Positions 12,160 to 24,713 of a DNA stretch of 64,000 bases are shown in pieces. The position numbers were made by a program, and so were the translations under genes. The stretch lies in the NCBI GenBank assembly GCA_013146195.2, contig CM028377.1, positions 36,461,632 to 36,525,631 on the forward strand, in the 5' to 3' direction. Positions within the stretch are counted from its first letter, which is position 1, and each line of letters starts with the position of its first letter. The notes below the pieces were generated by a model. The model was not told the origin of the DNA. It saw only the letters and a program-made list of their open reading frames with translations, and ran no database searches. Source of the DNA: Codonopsis lanceolata. Taxonomy: Eukaryota; Streptophyta; Magnoliopsida; Asterales; Campanulaceae.

Positions 12160-13270
12160 CTCACCCCATTCAAAAATAGGGGGCAATCTTTCATCCACCA
12201 TTCAATTCTGACCATTTTCCTTCGGCAAACGAAGCATAACCTTAATGTTGAACCTCGTAACTCGTAAGTTAGCATTCCTAGTGTGAGCTTTGCGACTATC
12301 ATGTACAACAATCTAGTACTTCCATGGGTAATTTGGATGTACTACTAGTCATAAGGAATATACTAAGCTTGAATCCTAATTAATAACTCATCTTAGTGTT
12401 AATTGAACTAAAGTGTGATATTTGTGAGTAAATATTTGAACCTACTACCTGAGGGCATGTGTCTCAAGGAGTTGGTTGGAAGGTTGCAAATGATTATACC
12501 TTAGGGGCGCGTGTGTTAAAGAGTTGGTTGGAAGCTTTAAAATCGAATGAATTCTTTCCCCCTTTCTCACTCATTCACTCGCACTCATGTATACCTATTG
12601 AGTTTGCCGGAAGATTGCGGAAGAACCTACCTGAGAGCCAAGGGTCATAAGGAGTTGGTCGTAAGCTTGTAGATACGAAGAACTGTCTCTCTCCCTTTCT
12701 CACTCACACACACACACACACACACACTCCCTCTCCCTTACTTTTACTTTATATCATGTATTCGTAAGTCGTTGGCTCGAAGCTTGTTGACGAACCAACC
12801 TCGGGTGCGCTTGTCTCAAGGTGTTAGTGGAAGCTTGATAACGAACCTACCTTGGGGGCACCCGTCTAACAAAGTTTTTTGGAAGCTTGTAGATCTAAAG
12901 ATTCTCCTCTCTCTCTTTCTCTTTCTCTTTCTCTTTCTCTTTCTCTTTCTCTCTATCTCATTCACTATCACTCCTATAGTTAATTAGTGGGCTTAAGGCT
13001 TGTAGATTTCAAGAACTCTCAATGAAACTCACTACTCGTGTACTAATAGACAGTTTGTTCACCCTACCAAAAAAACATGATATTTTTTGCATGATACTAG
13101 TCTGCAGGTAAGAAATGAAGATGTAATGTCTCTCTCGAATGCCTTTACATAAATGTTGGCTACTTGCCCTTGATTCTCCTATAATTTTGTAGTTGTTTGT
13201 GTTGAGTTGGATATACATTGTTGGAACTAAGCTCTTTTATTGAGTTAGTAACATGATATGGTATGCAAGC
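12160..13270. repeat. duplicated module, copy A
   Basis: Collinear with 15181-16095 from ACAATCTAGTACTTCCATGG onward, including the GTGATATTTGTGAGTA block, the ATTCTTTCCCCC block and the GTTGTTTGTGTTGAGTTGG block before the foldback. The left part (ACCTCGTAA(C/-)TCGTAAGTTAGCATT, about 12250) is also matched at 17035. Copy A has a TTTCTC-repeat tract at 12906-12950 and an AC run at 12709-12727 that copy B lacks. Confidence 0.8.
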
Positions 13271-13276
13271 TCTTGT

Positions 13277-13640
13277 TTGGCAAAGTCGTGGGTTCTAGTG
13301 ATCCTATTTGCACTTGTTACCCAAAAATATTGTGAGTGCATGTTGTTACTCTTTTATGTTTGTGATTAATGGTGAGGCTTTTTGTTTGTCTCTTCACGTG
13401 TTGACATGTCACACGTTAGGGGGAGTGTTGAGTTTGATATATATTGTAAGGACCCAAAAATGTATATCAAATCAGCATTCCCCTTAAGATGTGATTTGTC
13501 GACACATGGAGAGAAAAAAAAAATGTCTTACCAAACATAACAAACCAAAAAGAGTAGCAACTTGCACTGACAATTTATTTGGGTATTAAGTGCAAGCGGG
13601 ATGACTCAAACCCACGACCTTGCCACACCACGCCCTGGGT
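13277..13640. repeat. long inverted repeat (foldback), copy A
   Basis: The left arm from GGCAAAGTCGTGGGTTC (13277) to about 13455 is imperfectly complementary, end to end, to the right arm up to CCCACGACCTTGCC near 13627. Arms are about 180 bp with a very short centre around ATATATTGTAAGGACCC. Each arm holds a polypurine-like AGGGGGAG (left) or CTTAAGGGGAATG (right arm, opposite strand) before TGTTGAGTTTGATAT. A second copy is at 16095-16440. Confidence 0.8.
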
Positions 13641-13779
13641 TGGCTTACCCTCCATCCTAATTCGCACCCACTTGGCGACATACCTATGAACACATGTTTC
13701 TTTTACTAATGCATGGCGATACTAAATTAACCACACCATAATATCCTCTCTCTGCACCCCACATAAAAAAAATGCGAAA

Positions 13780-14700
13780 ATGGCATCTTGTGAAATGCCA
13801 ATACAGCCTTGTAAACAAGCTCAACTAAACTCTACCCAAGGTGTCCTGCTGAACTCCACTCGAAACACGTTTATAACCAGGTGTGAACTGTTCGACCAGC
13901 CGACGATGAAGATGAAGATAAGGAGGCGAAACAGAGGGACGAACCTTGCGATAAAACAGTGGGCGAGGAGTTTGATTGTGAAGGGGAGCTCGATTTGATT
14001 CCTTGTGATCGTGGAAGATAATGACGAAGATGACGATGGTGAGAGACGCGACAACCATGGAAGATGAATACCAAGATGCCGATGGTGAGAGAGGTGGCGG
14101 CCATGGAAGATGAAAAGAATTAGGGTTTCGAAAGTAAAGGTAAGGGAAGAATAAGATGAAGTAAGAGGCGATGGCCATGGAAGATGAATACAAAGATGAC
14201 AGTGACAATGGGAGTACACGGGAGAAGAAATGAGGCAATCGGGAAGCGTAGAATGGGGAGTTAGGGTGGGGTGGGTTAGGTAGAGTAGTGTGTAAACTAG
14301 GTGGGGTGGGAGAGGAAGATGATGGTGAGAGGTGGCGGCCATGGAAGATGAAGACGAAGATGATAGTGAAGATGGGAAACAAATATGACGGTGAAGAAGT
14401 ACACGGGAGAAGAAAAGAGGTCAGGAGAGAGAATTGGGATAGGTAGAATGGAGAGTTAGGGAGAGTAGTGTGTAAAATGTGGGGTGGGAGATGAAGATGA
14501 TGGTGAGAGGCGGCGACCATGGAAGATGAAGACGAAGATGGCGGTGAAGATGGGAGACAAAGATGACAGTGAAGATATTAGTACGCGGGAGAAGAGAGGG
14601 GGACCAGGAGAGAGAATCAGGAAAGGTAGAATGGGGAGTTAGGGTGGGGTAGGGAGAGTAATGAGGAGTAGAGAGAGGGATTTGGGGTGTGGTTAGCCCA
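13780..14700. repeat. purine-rich tandem repeats, ~165-180 bp
   Basis: The GG(C/-)CATGGAAGATGAA marker recurs at about 14173, 14337 and 14516, with shorter ancestral pieces from about 14000. The plus strand is nearly all G and A (GAAGATGA, GGGAGAAGA, GGGGTGGG). Antisense frames of up to 231 codons (13825-14520 minus) are rich in Ser, Pro, His and Leu because of this composition and are not credible genes. Confidence 0.75.
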
Positions 14701-14719
14701 GTTCTTTATATATACGTGC

Positions 14720-15000
14720 ATATAAACCATAATGTTACAATTAGCACCCTTCAAAATACCCCTTATTCTCTAACAGTTATCATGTAAATTACTAACTCAT
14801 CTAAAAGTTTTAAATAAAGGATCAACGATGTATATCACTCACTTTTACTTTACCTCATTAATACTTACTAAGTTGTCTAAAAGCTTACAGAGGAACCAAT
14901 CAGCCTAGGAGGCGTTTCTAAAAGAATTTGCGTGAACCTTGCAGATATGAGACTCTCCCTCTCTCTTTGTGTGAAGCTTGTAGATATGAAACTCTATCTC

Positions 15001-15039
<39 letters not shown>

Positions 15040-15180
15040 CTCTCTCTTTTGATGCTGAAGTTTCCTCTAGGTTTTTTGGTGGTGGAGACGTAATGGATAA
15101 GGAAGAGAAAGTTTTGACGGGTGATGATGTCATCGTCTTTGGATACAATAGTGTAGGATTTGTACATGGGAGGATGATTG
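14720..15180. repeat. duplicated module related to 10200-11090
   Basis: ATAATGTTACAATTAGCACCC (14730) and GCTTACAGAGGAACCAA (14882) match 10325 and 10257. The (CT)n run at 15001-15036 and the exon-like segment that follows match 10891-11090. The intervening 320-bp array is absent here, so copy B jumps from exon-like sequence directly to ACAATCTAGTACTTCC. Confidence 0.7.
15056..15180 (+). pseudogene. exon-like segment of unknown protein, copy 2
   Basis: The frame EVSSRFFGGGDVMDKEEKV continues with DDVIVFGYNSVGFVHGRMID. It is longer in register than copy 1 at 10955-11064, which shifts after DDDVIVDL. No family is recognised. Shared frame between the two copies is the only support that this was once coding. 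Confidence 0.3.
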
Positions 15181-16095
15181 ACAATCTAGTACTTCCATGG
15201 GTAATTTGGATGTACTAATCTTAAGGAATATACTAAGCTTTAATCCTAATTAATAACTTTTCTTAGGGTTAATTGAATTGATGTGTGATATTTGTGAGTA
15301 GGTATTTGAACCTACTACCTGAGGGCATGTGTCTCAAGGAGTTGGTTGCAAGATTACAAACGATTATACCTTTGGGGTGCATGTGTTAAAGAGTTGGTTG
15401 GAAGTTTTAAGATCGAATGAATTCTTTCCCCCTCTCTCACTCATGCACTTGCACTCATGTATACCTAATGAGTTTACCAAAAGATTGCAGAAGAATCTAA
15501 CTCATAGCTGAGGGTCATAAGGAGTTGGCCGTAAGCTTGTAGATATGAAGAACTCTCTCTCTCCCTCTCTCACTCACTTTTACTTTATCTTATGTCTACT
15601 TAAGTATTTCGCTTCGAAGCTTGTAGACAAACCAACTTCAGGTGCGTGTGTCTCAAGGTGTTGGTGGAAGCTTGATAACGAGTCTACCTCGGGGTCACGC
15701 ACCTAAAGAAGTTTTTCGGAACCTTGTAGATCTAAAGATTATTTTCTGTGTGTGTGTGTCACTCTCTAACTCATTCACTATCACTCGTATAATTAATTAG
15801 TGGGCTTAAGGCTTGCAGATTTCAAGAACTCTCTATGAAACTCGCTGCTCATGTACTAATAGACAATTCGTTCACCCTACCAAAAAATATGATATTTTTT
15901 GCATGATGCTAGTCTGCCGGTAATAAATGAAGTTGTGATGTCTCTCTGGAACGTCTTTACGTACATATTGGCTACTTGCCCTTGCTTCTCCTATAATTTT
16001 GTAGTTGTTCGTGTTGAGTTGGATATACATTGTTGGAATTAAGCTCTTTTGATGGGTTAGTAACTTAATATGGTATCGGAGCTCTAGTTTGGCAA
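15181..16095. repeat. duplicated module, copy B
   Basis: Collinear with 12307-13277, with small indels. It ends at TATGGTATCGGAGCTC (about 16071), which resembles the TGGTATCAGAGC primer-binding site of plant LTR elements, and is followed by the foldback. Copy A has the same position altered to TATGGTATGCAAGC. Confidence 0.75.
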
Positions 16096-16440
16096 AGTCG
16101 TGGGTTCCAGTGATCTTGTTTGCACTTGTTACCTAAAAATATTATTGGTCCATGTTGTCACTCTTTTATGTTTGAGATTAATGGTGGGGCTTTTTGTTTG
16201 TCTCTTCACGTGTTGACGGGTCACACGTTAGGGGGAGTGTTGAGTTTGATATATATTGTAAGGACCCAACAATGTATATCAAACTCAACATTCCCCTTAA
16301 CATGTGACCCGTCGACCCGCGGAGAGAAACAAATATGCCTTAGTAGGCATCACCAACGAAACAGAACGAAAACATGCACTCACAATCTATTTAGGTATTA
16401 AATGGAAGCATGATGACTTAAACCCACGACCTTGCCACAC
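16095..16440. repeat. long inverted repeat (foldback), copy B
   Basis: Same structure as 13277-13640 with different small changes. The centre is especially regular: AGTGTTGAGTTTGATATA in the left arm faces TATATCAAACTCAACATT in the right arm. The CACACGTTAGGGGGAGTG polypurine-like tract lies at about 16223-16240. The left arm begins just after a primer-site-like TGGTATCGGAGC. Confidence 0.8.
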
Positions 16441-17230
16441 CACACCGAGGTATAGTTATTACCCTTCAGAATACCCCTCATTCTCTAACTAATCTAAAAG
16501 TTTTAGAAATGTATATCCAATTCAAATAGTAAAATTACAGTTACTATGTCAAGTTACCAGATCTGTCACTATGTTAAATTACCAACTCTCTCTTTTTCCT
16601 ACTCACTCTCACTCAGGAATTCTCAGTCAGTAAAGCAGAAGCTTGCCTACAAACCTACCATGGGGTGTTTGGCTTAAGGAGTTGGTCGAATGCTTCCAGA
16701 TTGGAAGAACTCTCTTCTCTCTCTCGTTTTCAACCATTCTCACTCATGTATATTTAATGAGTTGGAAAGGGTAATCTTACATATGTATTTCCCTAGCTGC
16801 CTTTCCAATATTACTCCTCTTATTTAAACCCTCATTTCATTTTAATCTCGTTGTTCTCACGGACCTAACATGAAATCACTACAATGGAAAAGAATGTTCA
16901 TTTCGTCCCCGACCCTTTTACCTACTAAGAAGTTGACCATTTTCGTCGATAATCCCATTGACTAACATTTAATCGACCATTCAATTAAGCTATTTTCCTT
17001 CTAACAAACACAACAAAACCTTAATATTGAACCTCGTACCTCGTAAGTTAGCATTGCTGGCATGAGCTTTGTGACAATCATGTTACAACAATCTAGTACT
17101 TCTTCAATGGTTAGTTTGAATGTAGTAATCATACAAAATATATTACGCTTGAATCCAAAACTCCTCTTAGTGTTAATTGAATTGATCTTTGATGTTTGTG
17201 ACTAAACTTTTGAACCTTCTACTGCGGGGG
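16440..17230. repeat. third, partial set of duplicated modules
   Basis: 16445-16715 matches 10340-10620 (CAAGTTACCAGATCTGTCAC, CAGAAGCTTGCCTACAAACC). 16960-17225 matches 12180-12450 (CGACCATTCAATTAAG, ACCTCGTAAGTTAGCATTG, ACAATCTAGTACTTC). No gene seen. 16770-16960 is unmatched AT-rich sequence. Confidence 0.65.
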
Positions 17231-17322
17231 GTTTATGTAAGTCATTAATCTTAAATTCTAAATCTTGAATTTCATGATAATCACAATAGTATAGAAAATA
17301 TTCTTCATTAAAATACTTGATG

Positions 17323-17663
17323 GAGACATGTTGCTTCTAATGATTTTCTCTTGATCTGAAATATGCAGTATAATAGAGAAACAGAGGCAGAATATGGTTT
17401 CTCCCTTTTGACCTAAAAATCCTAATGAGTTGATTTAACGGGATAGATGAATATGATGTGTATTAGATCTCTTTTATAGGCAAAAGGATGATCAAATTCC
17501 TATTAGAGTTTTAATCTCAACCGTCCATCAAGGTAGAGTTTATTTAGGAAACTAACATCTTTTACAAACCAAATTTATTGTAATTTAGTTATTCTAAATT
17601 AATTGTGATTCTCACTATTGACCATATAAGAAATTTCTTAACCCGTAAGAAATATATCGTACA
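17323..17663 (-). mobile_element. putative 3' LTR of minus-strand copia
   Basis: On the minus strand, AAATGGGAGAC is followed at 17663 by TGTACGATATATTTC, a polypurine tract plus TG start. The far edge is unsure; I placed it near 17323. The pol remnant upstream on the same strand (18060-19050) fits a truncated element. No second LTR was found. Confidence 0.35.
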
Positions 17664-18059
17664 GTCTCCCATTTGGTCAAAGTGATAATCCTTTAATGGT
17701 TAATCTTGGAAACATAAGGCGTGCATAATTACTAAATTAATAACTTGATGGTTAGCATAATACATTCGCAAAGCAAGTTATCCATGAGAGTCATAGCGGT
17801 TCCATATTATCAGGTTTTCAACATGGTTCCTTCCATGTACCACAACATAAATAACTTAATTTACTTGGCTTTTTAAGAAAGGGTATAAATAAAGGGTCCA
17901 ATAATGTTCTTTCTTCATGAACTATTTTTGTTATCAATTATTCATTCACATAAAGTATACAAAATATGGAAATATAAATGAAATTCAGAATGACATAAAA
18001 AATAAGCTCAATAGAAGTTCAATGTATAAGCATAACAAATGATAAATTAATAATTAGTC

Positions 18060-19050
18060 ACTCTCTCTAGACCCATACTTGAAGTATGTTCGTGAAAGGT
18101 CTTAGGAGGTAACCCCTTCGTAAGTGCATGTGCAACCATAAGTGTTGTGCTTATATGCTCAATGAACAACTATTTCTTCTGAATTGATTGCTTCACCGAT
18201 AGATACTTAAGGTCCATGTGTTTTGTCCCTTTAGAGTATCTATCATGCTTAGAGAAAAAATACTACTGTGGCATTATCATAATAACGTTTCAACGGTGCA
18301 GACACAAAATTCAAGTCTCTAAATCTTGAGATGGAATTTTGCAGCCATAAGCAATGATTTGTAGCTTCAAAGCAAGCTATAAATTCATCTTCCATTGTGG
18401 AATTAGCAATAATAGACTCTTTTACACTTTTCCATGAGATTTCTCCTCCAACTAGTTGAAAAACATAACCAAAAGTGCTCTTTCGAGTGTCTACGCATCC
18501 AACATAATCGGAATTTGAATAGCCAACCAACTCTAATTGATCTGACTTCTTGAATGTAAGACAATAATCCTCCCTGTAAGTATCTCAAAACTTTCTTTCC
18601 AGCTCTCCAATGATCCATTCCTGGATTTATTTGGTATCTTCCCAACATACTAACTGCAAAGCTAATGTCAGGCCTTGTGTAAACTTGTGCATACATCAAG
18701 CTTCCTACTAAAGAAGCATAGGGTATGTTTTCCATTTTCTTATGTTTCAATTCATTTTTAGGACATTGATAGAGACCAAATTTGTCTCCCTTCTGAATTG
18801 GAGCAACGCCCGCAGTACATGTTGTCATTCCAAATCTTTCTAAGACTCATTCGATGTATGTTTTCTGGTAGAGTTTTAAGTAATCCATGTGATCTATCAT
18901 GGAATATTTCTATCCCAATCATGTAGGAAGCTTCACTCATGTCCTTCATCTCGAAATTTTTAGAAAGATAAGTTTTGATTTCATGCATTAAGCCAAGATC
19001 ACTACTTGCCAATAATATGTCATCAACATACATAACCAAAAATATGAACT
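18060..19050 (-). pseudogene. Ty1/copia pol 3' part (RT YVDD to RNase H)
   Basis: On the minus strand, in order: MYVDDILLASSDLGLMHEIK (19039), FEMKDMSEASYMIGIEIF, PYASLVGSLMYAQVYTRPDI (about 18720), VGYSNSDYVGCVDTRKSTFG (about 18530) with the RNase H core, then KHMDLKYLSVK (about 18210) and LTKGLPPKTFHEH (about 18110). Two frameshifts (near 18830 and 18550) break it. Everything upstream of YVDD is missing, so the copy is truncated at about 19050. Confidence 0.85.
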
Positions 19051-19895
19051 TACTGATATGATTCCTAGACGCGTACTCGCGATGGAGGAATCAAAGAGCA
19101 CGCAGTATGGCAAGCGAAGAACGTCAATGAATTGATGGATTGTGACACCTTGACCCAATGCTACGATCCGTTATTGAACGAGGTACTCCGCGATCCAATT
19201 ACGAGACGAACACGAACCTTGGTATAATGAAGAACGCCACAATAGGGATGAATATCCTATTGATAAGTTCGGGTTTCGATTACTTAGCCTCTCACCAAAT
19301 AATCACAAGTTCAATGAAGAACAAGGAGGTTTTAAAAAAACACTCAAAAACTATATTAATCAATAATCATAAAGTTGTCTACAAAACAATAAGCCACAAC
19401 CATTATTTATATGGGTTGTGAATCCTAAACCTAAAAGTAAAAGGAAAAGTCTAAGTAGAATCAACTTAGAAAACTACTTAGAATCAACTTAGAAAACTAC
19501 CTAAAATCCACTTATGAAACTATTCAACTTACCTAATCTATGTAGGAAACAATTAGGTAAGTTACCTAATCTATTTAAGAAACATAAATCCTCCAAAATA
19601 AGGAAAATCTATAAATCCCGTTTTTTGTAAAGGCCTAATTTTCAAAGTTGCATTTTGGCCCCCTAAAGTCTTCCTTTAGGCGTTAAAAGCTTCCAAAGTC
19701 ATTGTATGACATGAACGAACATTTCTCGAGTCTTCAAGTCATCATCCATGAAATCTAAGGCTTCACAACGCATGTTTGAATTTGTAGAGTAGCGATTGTA
19801 ATAGCCCGAATCTCCAATAAATCCACGAATTAAGTTTGTATAGAACTTGTTGAATCTTGCATAAATAGATTTGCTTAAAATCATTCCACTTGATT
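19050..19895. other. no gene recognised; possible LTR debris
   Basis: Starts with a GC-richer stretch (GACGCGTACTCGCGATGG) and ends AT-rich, with short repeated blocks (CTACTTAGAATCAACTTAG). The small ORFs are not supported by any motif. Confidence 0.4.
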
Positions 19896-20847
19896 GTCAG
19901 CCAAGAAACACAAGTAATCTTTGATCAGCCCGAAATTATTTTGTCAGCTATTCACTTCAGCTGACCTTAATGTTTATAGTGTCAGTTTACCTTTCCTTAT
20001 TTGATTAATCATATACTTGTACTGACACTTTCCTACTTTGTGTTTTTGGTAGATATTCCGCTAGATAATATTTCACAGGATCTTTTAAGATCTTGCTTCT
20101 GCCAAACACATTTTCAAATTCAAAATGTGTTCCTAATGGGTTGCTTTTGAAGACTATCTATAAATACCCACTGGAAGCATTTTTGAAGACAACAATTCTT
20201 ACAGAAGTCAAAAGCCTATATACTTTCAATTTCTCTGTGACTTTGTCTTTCAAGAAAACATTAGCTAGATACTCTTCTTTGTATATTTCTTTCTAGTTAT
20301 TGTTTATGCAAACACTGAGTGATTTATTTCAAAATATTTAGAATTCAGTCAGTTTGTCTCACGAGTTTGATTGCTTCTCAATCATTCTCCACAAACACCG
20401 GTCTTTTGTTGTACACTGATCCATTAGAGATCAAATAGATTTTTAATAAAATTAGTGCACTTCAAAAATCCAAGTCTGACCAACTTGGTAGTGGACGTAG
20501 CGCTTATCGTGAACCACTTCAACCGATTTGTCACCGCCTTCTTAAATCTTGCAACCGACTTAACACTTAAGAAGTTTTTCAACTAATTAAGTGTCAGTCA
20601 GTTAACAACAATTGTTTCCTTAATTGTTCAGTTAATTTGTATTTCAATTTCCTCTCTATTTTCAGTGATCAACATTAAAAACAACTTCTTTTGGAAAATC
20701 GTTGTGTCAGCCAGCTGACCAATTCTTCAGCTGACTGATAAAACTAAGTTTTCCGCTGCCAATATTTTAAGTTTTACAAACCAACCCTCAAAGTTTTTAA
20801 AAGGCTATTCACCCCCTCTAGCCTTAATCATGCCATCTGGACTTACA
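19896..20847 (+). mobile_element. 5' LTR of SIRE-like copia
   Basis: The LTR ends TGGACTTACA at 20847, one base before a primer-binding site. The left edge (TGTCAGCCAAG, about 19896) is inferred from the TG and the repeated CAGC(T/C)GAC motifs that stop there. Length ~950 bp and GTGGACGTAGC near 20492 fit SIRE/Maximus-type elements. No 3' LTR is in the window. Confidence 0.6.
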
Positions 20848-20848
20848 A

Positions 20849-20861
20849 TTGGTATCAGAGC
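20849..20861 (+). promoter_or_regulatory. primer-binding site
   Basis: TTGGTATCAGAGC, complementary to the 3' end of initiator-Met tRNA, two bases downstream of the 5' LTR. Confidence 0.85.
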
Positions 20862-20914
20862 AAAGCTTTTTGAAAAAAACTATTTTCCAAGCCTAACTGC
20901 TTGAAAGCTCGATC

Positions 20915-22006
20915 ATGGCAACTCTAAAAGCATTTCAATCAAACAATGTCACTCAAGTATCCATTTTTGATGAAGATCATTTTGATATTTGGAAGGAAAG
21001 AATTACAAGATATATGAACAACATAGATAAACGATTGATGGAATGTGTAAGAGGTGGTCCTATGCAGCCTATGAAAATTAATACTAAAGTTGGTAAATCT
21101 TCTACTGCAGATGACGATACAATAAATCCTCTTGCTCCTGTAGAAGAAGAATATGTCCTCAAACCTCAATCAGAATGGACTGAGGAAGACAAAATTACTG
21201 ATGGATTTGGATGCCGAGTCGCATATATCCCGTCAAGTCTTTGTCACGATGAAAACTACAAGCAGATATATGACTGTGTAACTGCCAAGGAAATTTGGGA
21301 TGCTCTTGTTGAATATGTAGAAGGAGATCAAAACACCAAGGACAACAAATTTATGATTGCATACAAGAGTTTGATGCATTCAAGAAGGACCCAAAAGAAT
21401 CTTTAAAGAATACCTATGACAGATTTCTCGAGGTAAGTAATAGATGTTCTTCTCTTGGTAAAGTTTATAGTATGAAAGATTTAAATATGCGCTTTCTTAG
21501 TAGTTTGGGAAGTAGATGGCATGTCAAAGTCACTGCCATTAAGGAAGCTAGAGACTTGAACAAAACTTATATACGTAGTCTTGTTGCAAGTCTAAAAATT
21601 TATGAAAAAGAAGTTCTCAAAACTCAAGAAATTGAGAAAAATTTTAAAGGTATATCTTTTCAAGCTGAAGAAGAAACTTCAAAAACTTCTACATCACTGT
21701 CAGATGATGACTTTGATGAAGATGAATTTGCTGCTTTTGCTAGACAATTTAGAAAGTTTAAATCTTTTAAAAGGAACTTTCAAAAACCTTCAGCAAACTT
21801 TCAAAAGTCTTCATCAAACCCTCAAAAACCTTCTTCAAGCTTCCAAAAACCATCTACTTCAAACTTTCAAAAGCCTTACTTCAAAACAAATGAAGACAAG
21901 GTTGAGAAAGAAAAATTGTTGTGCTTTAATCAGAAAGCCCGGTCACTTTGCTTCAAATTGTCCTTTACAAAAAATGAGTATTACAAAAGAGCTCCTTAAA
22001 TTTTGA
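20915..22006 (+). pseudogene. SIRE-like copia gag, broken
   Basis: The gag starts MATLKAFQSNNVTQVSIFDE, 53 bp after the primer site. The first 163 codons hold the usual gag opening (FDIWKERITRYMN, then AKEIWDALVEYVEGDQNTK). A frameshift at about 21400 moves the frame to 21472-21999, whose end encodes low-complexity FQKPS repeats and then CFNQKARSLCFKLS. In the overlapping frame the same bases read KPGHFASNCPLQK, so the CCHC knuckle is split by a further frameshift near 21930. Expected to form virus-like particles when intact; this copy cannot. Confidence 0.8.
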
Positions 22007-22141
22007 AAAACAAAAGGTTTAGTTGTCAAGATCAAAATCTTGCAACTTGGATTGAAACAGTTCGAAAATGAATCTGGCGATTTTGAGCAAGAAGCAAATC
22101 TGTGTCTTGTTGCGAGAATCGGCAATATATGATTCGTAAAA

Positions 22142-22840
22142 ATGAGTTTCCAAGTCCAAAATATTCAAAAGGGGTTGAAAATGAGTCATCAAGCTCACCT
22201 ATCAAACTCCAAAGCCGACCAAGGTCATCAAACCCGATCGCTTGTGGTTAAGAAAATAGGAAATAGATTTTATGGACAAGGAATCATAAGTCAGCCAGAA
22301 AAGAAAGTCAAGTCAACTTCTCCAAGGACTGCTAAAGTAAGTCATGATTCAAAAAGGCAGGAGGAGAAGATTACTGACTCAAGTGTTGATGATTTACTAT
22401 AACAAATGCAAGAAATGTATTCCAAGTTTGAAACACTTAAAAGAATCCATGTTTCTTTATCTGGTGATTTTAAAAGAATTTCAAGAAAGCGTGAGCTTCA
22501 AAAATCAATGAGCTTTATAAAGTTCAGCAAAAAGAATTCTTTGCAACTGAAAAGTCTCAATGAAAATATGAGATTCAAGCAAAAATCTCGGATGTCCGAT
22601 TGCGACCTTGTGGAAAGAAATCTTCGACTGACCAATGTTGTTGATACTTACTCAAAGTCAAAAGCTGTTGTAGAAACCATCATCAATCAACAGAAAAATC
22701 ATGAAGACCAACATGGTCTTGGATACTCAAAGGATGATGAAGACTGTGAGATCAGACAGTCAAAAGGTGAACCTAAGATTCTGAAAAAGGACAAGGGATC
22801 AGTCTATAATGATGTGCCATTCACTTATCCCGAAATATGA
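22142..22840 (+). pseudogene. gag C-terminal extension of the SIRE-like copia
   Basis: Two open pieces (22142-22402 and 22406-22840), separated by one stop, encode Lys/Ser-rich, probably coiled-coil sequence (LQEMYSKFETLKRIHVSLSG-like). Long charged gag tails like this are typical of SIRE-type elements. No enzymatic motif. Confidence 0.5.
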
Positions 22841-23089
22841 ATCGACAAGAGGTACATTAACAAAGGGATAGGCGAACAATGACGCTTGTCGGTCTTACGT
22901 CACAAGCCTCTAAATCGGTCGGCTAACTCAACAAGCCGACAAATGTCACCGATCGACAAATGTCGACTAGCCGACAAAAAGAGGAGGATTCAGAAGAAAG
23001 GCAACTGACAAGTTCAAGCCAATAAATTTTGTTACTGCTAAAACCTCTATGTTGAATAAAAAATAATCAAAGAATTCATCTCAAATGAC

Positions 23090-23330
23090 TGATAAACCTG
23101 GTTATCACAAGTGTAATATTTGCTCTACTCTTGGTCATCAGTCACATGAATGCTTATATAGATTTAAACCTACTAACAGAACTAAGAAGCCTAATTTCAT
23201 GCAAGTTTGGATACCTAAGAAAACTAACCCTTTGGACCCAAAAGTATAAAGGGTACCATGATTTAAATATTCATATTTCAGGTATGCTTAATGGCAGATG
23301 ATCAATCAACTGACATATGGATATTAGATG
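23090..23330 (+). pseudogene. second zinc knuckle and protease of SIRE-like copia
   Basis: YHKCNICSTLGHQSHECLY (about 23103) has a CX2C-X4-H-X4-C spacing. After an intervening stop, WILDGCSDT near 23318 corresponds to the aspartic protease box (normally DSGCS) with a D-to-G type substitution, so the protease is probably dead. Confidence 0.6.
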
Positions 23331-23939
23331 GATGCTCGGACACATGATCGGATCAGTGAACTCCTTACTAACATTACCGCAGCAAAAGGACCTTCTGTAA
23401 TTTTTGGAGACAACTCAAAAGGAAAAACTATTGGCTATGAATCCATTATCAGAGGATCTATAATAATTGAAAATGTCTCTTTGGTACAAGGTTTGAAACA
23501 CAATCTTCTAAGTATCTCACAATTCTGTGATAAAGGTATGAGCTGTTCTTTCTCCTCCACACACTGTTTTATCAAAAATAGCATCACTAATGAAATTTTG
23601 TTCACTGGCTCAAGAAAAAGAAATGTTTTTGCTATAGATTTACTTTCTTTAGATAACAATACTCAAATTTGTTTGGTAGCAAATAATATTTCCAAAAATT
23701 CATGGCTTTGGCACAAAAGACTTTCACACTTGAACTTTAAGTATCTTTCAAAACTTTCAAAAGGAGATTTGGTAAAAGGTCTGCCATCCGTAAATTTTCC
23801 TACTGACAAAAAATGTGATGCTTGTATTTTAGGAAAAATAACAAAAGCCTCTTTCAAACCAAAACCATGTCTTTCAACCAAAAGAATTCTTGAACTTCTA
23901 CATATGGATTTATTTGGTCCTGTCACAACTACAAGCTAG
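23328..23939 (+). pseudogene. copia pre-integrase / integrase N-terminus
   Basis: A 203-codon frame. VQGLKHNLLSISQFCDKG (about residues 53-70) is the usual segment after the protease. WLWHKRLSHLNF gives the two His, and CDACILGKITK the two Cys, of the integrase HHCC zinc site. ELLHMDLFGPV marks the start of the catalytic core. The frame ends at a TAG; the start codon chosen by frame length is not meaningful because pol is made as a polyprotein. Confidence 0.85.
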
Positions 23940-24713
23940 GAGGAAGCAGTATACTTTGGTTGTTGTAGATGATTATTCCAGTACACATGGGTTGAAATGA
24001 TGCAATCCAAGGATGAAACTTATAGCACTCTCACTTCCCTATTCAGAAATCTTCAAACTCAAAAGGAATGTGAGATTATAAGTGTTAGATCTGACAATGG
24101 TACGCAATTCAGAATCTTGGGATGGACACATCTTTGTGATGATCATGGAATTGATCATAACTTTTCAGAAGTTAGAACACCTCGGCAAATGGTATAGTGA
24201 AAGGAAGAACTAGGACTCGATTGAAGGTGGTAAAACAATGATAAGCAGAAGCAAAATTGCCAAAATATTTTTGGGCGGAAAGGCATCAACCTGACGACAT
24301 GCTTTACACAAAATAGATCTCATAAACAAGTTTCATGGTAAGACTCCTTATGAAATATGGAGAGGTAGAACCCTAACATTGCTTTCTTTAAGATCTTTGG
24401 GTGCAAATGCTTCATTCATTACAATGGTGGAGATTACGAGGAGGTACATTTGATGAAAAAGTGGATGAAGGTATTTTTGTTGGTTATGCTAAGCAAAGTA
24501 AAGCTTATGAGTCTATAATGAAACTCAAGTAATTGTTGAATCTTGCATGTTACTTTTGATGAATCAAGTTTATTTGAGTCTTATAAGACTCGATGTTACT
24601 AACAATTTTGAAGTATTTGAGGCAGGCAAGATGTGGGGTCAATTCAAAATAATCCTCCATCTTCAACTCCTCCCAAACTATAAATATTCGGAATGGAGCC
24701 CGAGGCCGATAAT
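23940..24713 (+). pseudogene. copia integrase core, decayed, cut by gap
   Basis: In shifting frames: VVVDDYSS (first catalytic Asp), ISVRSDNGTQF (second Asp, about 24090), then a degenerate segment where the catalytic Glu is expected, and FHGKTPYEIWRGR (about 24330). At least four frameshifts. Coding similarity fades before the assembly gap, so RT and RNase H are not visible. Confidence 0.75.
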